A stretch of DNA of 64,000 nt from Lacticaseibacillus suibinensis (GTDB lineage Bacteria; Bacillota; Bacilli; Lactobacillales; Lactobacillaceae). Where the stretch lies: positions 1 through 64,000 of the forward strand of contig NZ_RHOK01000013.1 in the NCBI RefSeq assembly GCF_003946175.1. Reading direction: 5' to 3'. The position numbers were made by a program, and so were the translations under genes. A model generated the notes under the pieces. The model made no database searches. It was not told the DNA's origin and saw only the letters and a list, made by a program, of their open reading frames with translations. This document shows, piece after piece, positions 63,454-64,000 of this stretch (position 1 is its first letter; each line of letters begins with the position of its first letter).

Positions 63454-64000
63454 TTATTGCTCTAAGTCCATGGTTTTGGCTTGAACACGCTCCGAAATGC
63501 GCATAAACGGAATGTAGAAGAGCACGCCTTCGACAATAATTAGCAGTTGGACCACCACGGCGCGCCAGTCCCCACCAGTGGCCAGGAAGGCCGATAGCAA
63601 AGGTGGCGTGGTCCATGGTACCAACACAATGACCCGATTCATAAAGCCAATTGCCGTGAAGAAGTAGGCAATCAAAATCCCAATGACTGGCTGCAGAACA
63701 AATGGAATCATCATTGGAATATTGAACACAATCGGATAGCCGAAGATAACCGGTTCATTAATATTGAAAATCCCAGGCGCAACGGCTAACTTCGCAATTT
63801 CCCGACTGGACTTCATCTTAGAAAACAGGAAGATGGCAATCAGCAAGCAAATCGTCGAGCCGGTGCCACCCATCATCCCAAAGGTGTCACGGAAGGTGTT
63901 GGTCAAAATATACGGAATATGTTTACCAGCTGCAGCGGCTGCCATGTTTTTATTCATGTTAATCAGCAGCAGTGGATCGAGCAGTGTGCCGTTAATGACA
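63454..64000 (-). CDS. PTS EIIC, lactose/cellobiose type (partial)
   Basis: The C-terminal 182 codons; the frame is open to the right edge and reads DPLLLINMNKNMAAAAAGKHIPYILT at the margin (in pieces), so the N-terminus lies outside. Membrane permease blocks: GGTGSTICLLIAIFL, GIFNINEPVIFGYPIVFN (the conserved NEPxxFG glutamate site of Lac-family EIIC), and PWTTPPLLSAFLATGGDWRA. Transports and phosphorylates a beta-glucoside or lactose-like sugar with EIIA and EIIB. Followed by a strong terminator. Confidence 0.93.
   Translation of the reverse strand, partial: VINGTLLDPLLLINMNKNMAAAAAGKHIPYILTNTFRDTFGMMGGTGSTICLLIAIFLFSKMKSSREIAKLAVAPGIFNINEPVIFGYPIVFNIPMMIPFVLQPVIGILIAYFFTAIGFMNRVIVLVPWTTPPLLSAFLATGGDWRAVVVQLLIIVEGVLFYIPFMRISERVQAKTMDLEQ

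Overview
The window reads as chromosome of a moderately GC-rich lactobacillus, most likely Lacticaseibacillus-like. The grounds are KxYKxGKxW-type signal peptides with an LPXTG anchor, a methionine T-box, CcpA cre-like boxes, a sufCDSUB operon, a DUF2969/yidD/epuA/mreB cluster beside an atpBEFHAGDC operon, and MurT. The species is inferred from gene content only. No rRNA, tRNA or CRISPR array was seen.

Layout. 1-5142: the N-terminal 1714 residues of a giant surface adhesin (minus strand, running off the left edge), ending in collagen-like segments that alternate with EF-hand-like units. 5143-6060: its promoter region and a decayed IS200/IS605 element. 6103-25740: a mixed housekeeping and accessory stretch with tex, a SWIM/SNF2 helicase, yaaA, an aldo/keto reductase, an acyl-CoA dehydrogenase-etfB-etfA operon, an LPXTG-anchored GH84 beta-N-acetylglucosaminidase, an isochorismatase-like hydrolase, a PuuD-like amidotransferase and rarA. 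25741-27170: an insertion hot spot with a second small IS200-like relic and an intact IS30 element that has rewritten the end of an acetyltransferase. 27887-33156: uspA, a DUF805/XpaC-like gene with an in-frame TAG, an XRE-TPR regulator, DUF2785 and a second YueI paralogue. 33169-37987: sufCDSUB, with an exact 8-bp overlap at each of its four junctions. 38056-42005: a secreted matrixin-like protease, then metQNI under a T-box. 42061-46089: an arsC pseudogene, a GcvH-like lipoyl protein and the cell-shape cluster (rodA, DUF2969, yidD, epuA, mreB, DUF1146). 46921-53356: the complete F1Fo ATP synthase operon. 54117-59754: upp, glyA, sua5, prmC, prfA and tdk. 59915-64000: murT (no gatD beside it), manA, a serine hydrolase and the end of a PTS EIIC.

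The most unusual material is noncoding. (i) A ~127-bp tandem unit with two hairpins occurs after metI (38862-39027) and after upp (53832-54116). At both places the first unit starts at the base directly after the stop codon. The copies have diverged, but hairpin geometry and base pairing are kept by compensatory changes. (ii) A different three-hairpin element is present as two inverted, diverged copies (46181-46370 and 46612-46852) next to the atp operon terminator, again with compensatory changes. Both look like undescribed structured intergenic repeat families. Also notable are the collagen/EF-hand array in the adhesin, an acyl-CoA dehydrogenase/ETF operon in a lactobacillus, and several recently broken genes (arsC, the xpaC-like gene, the acetyltransferase tail).
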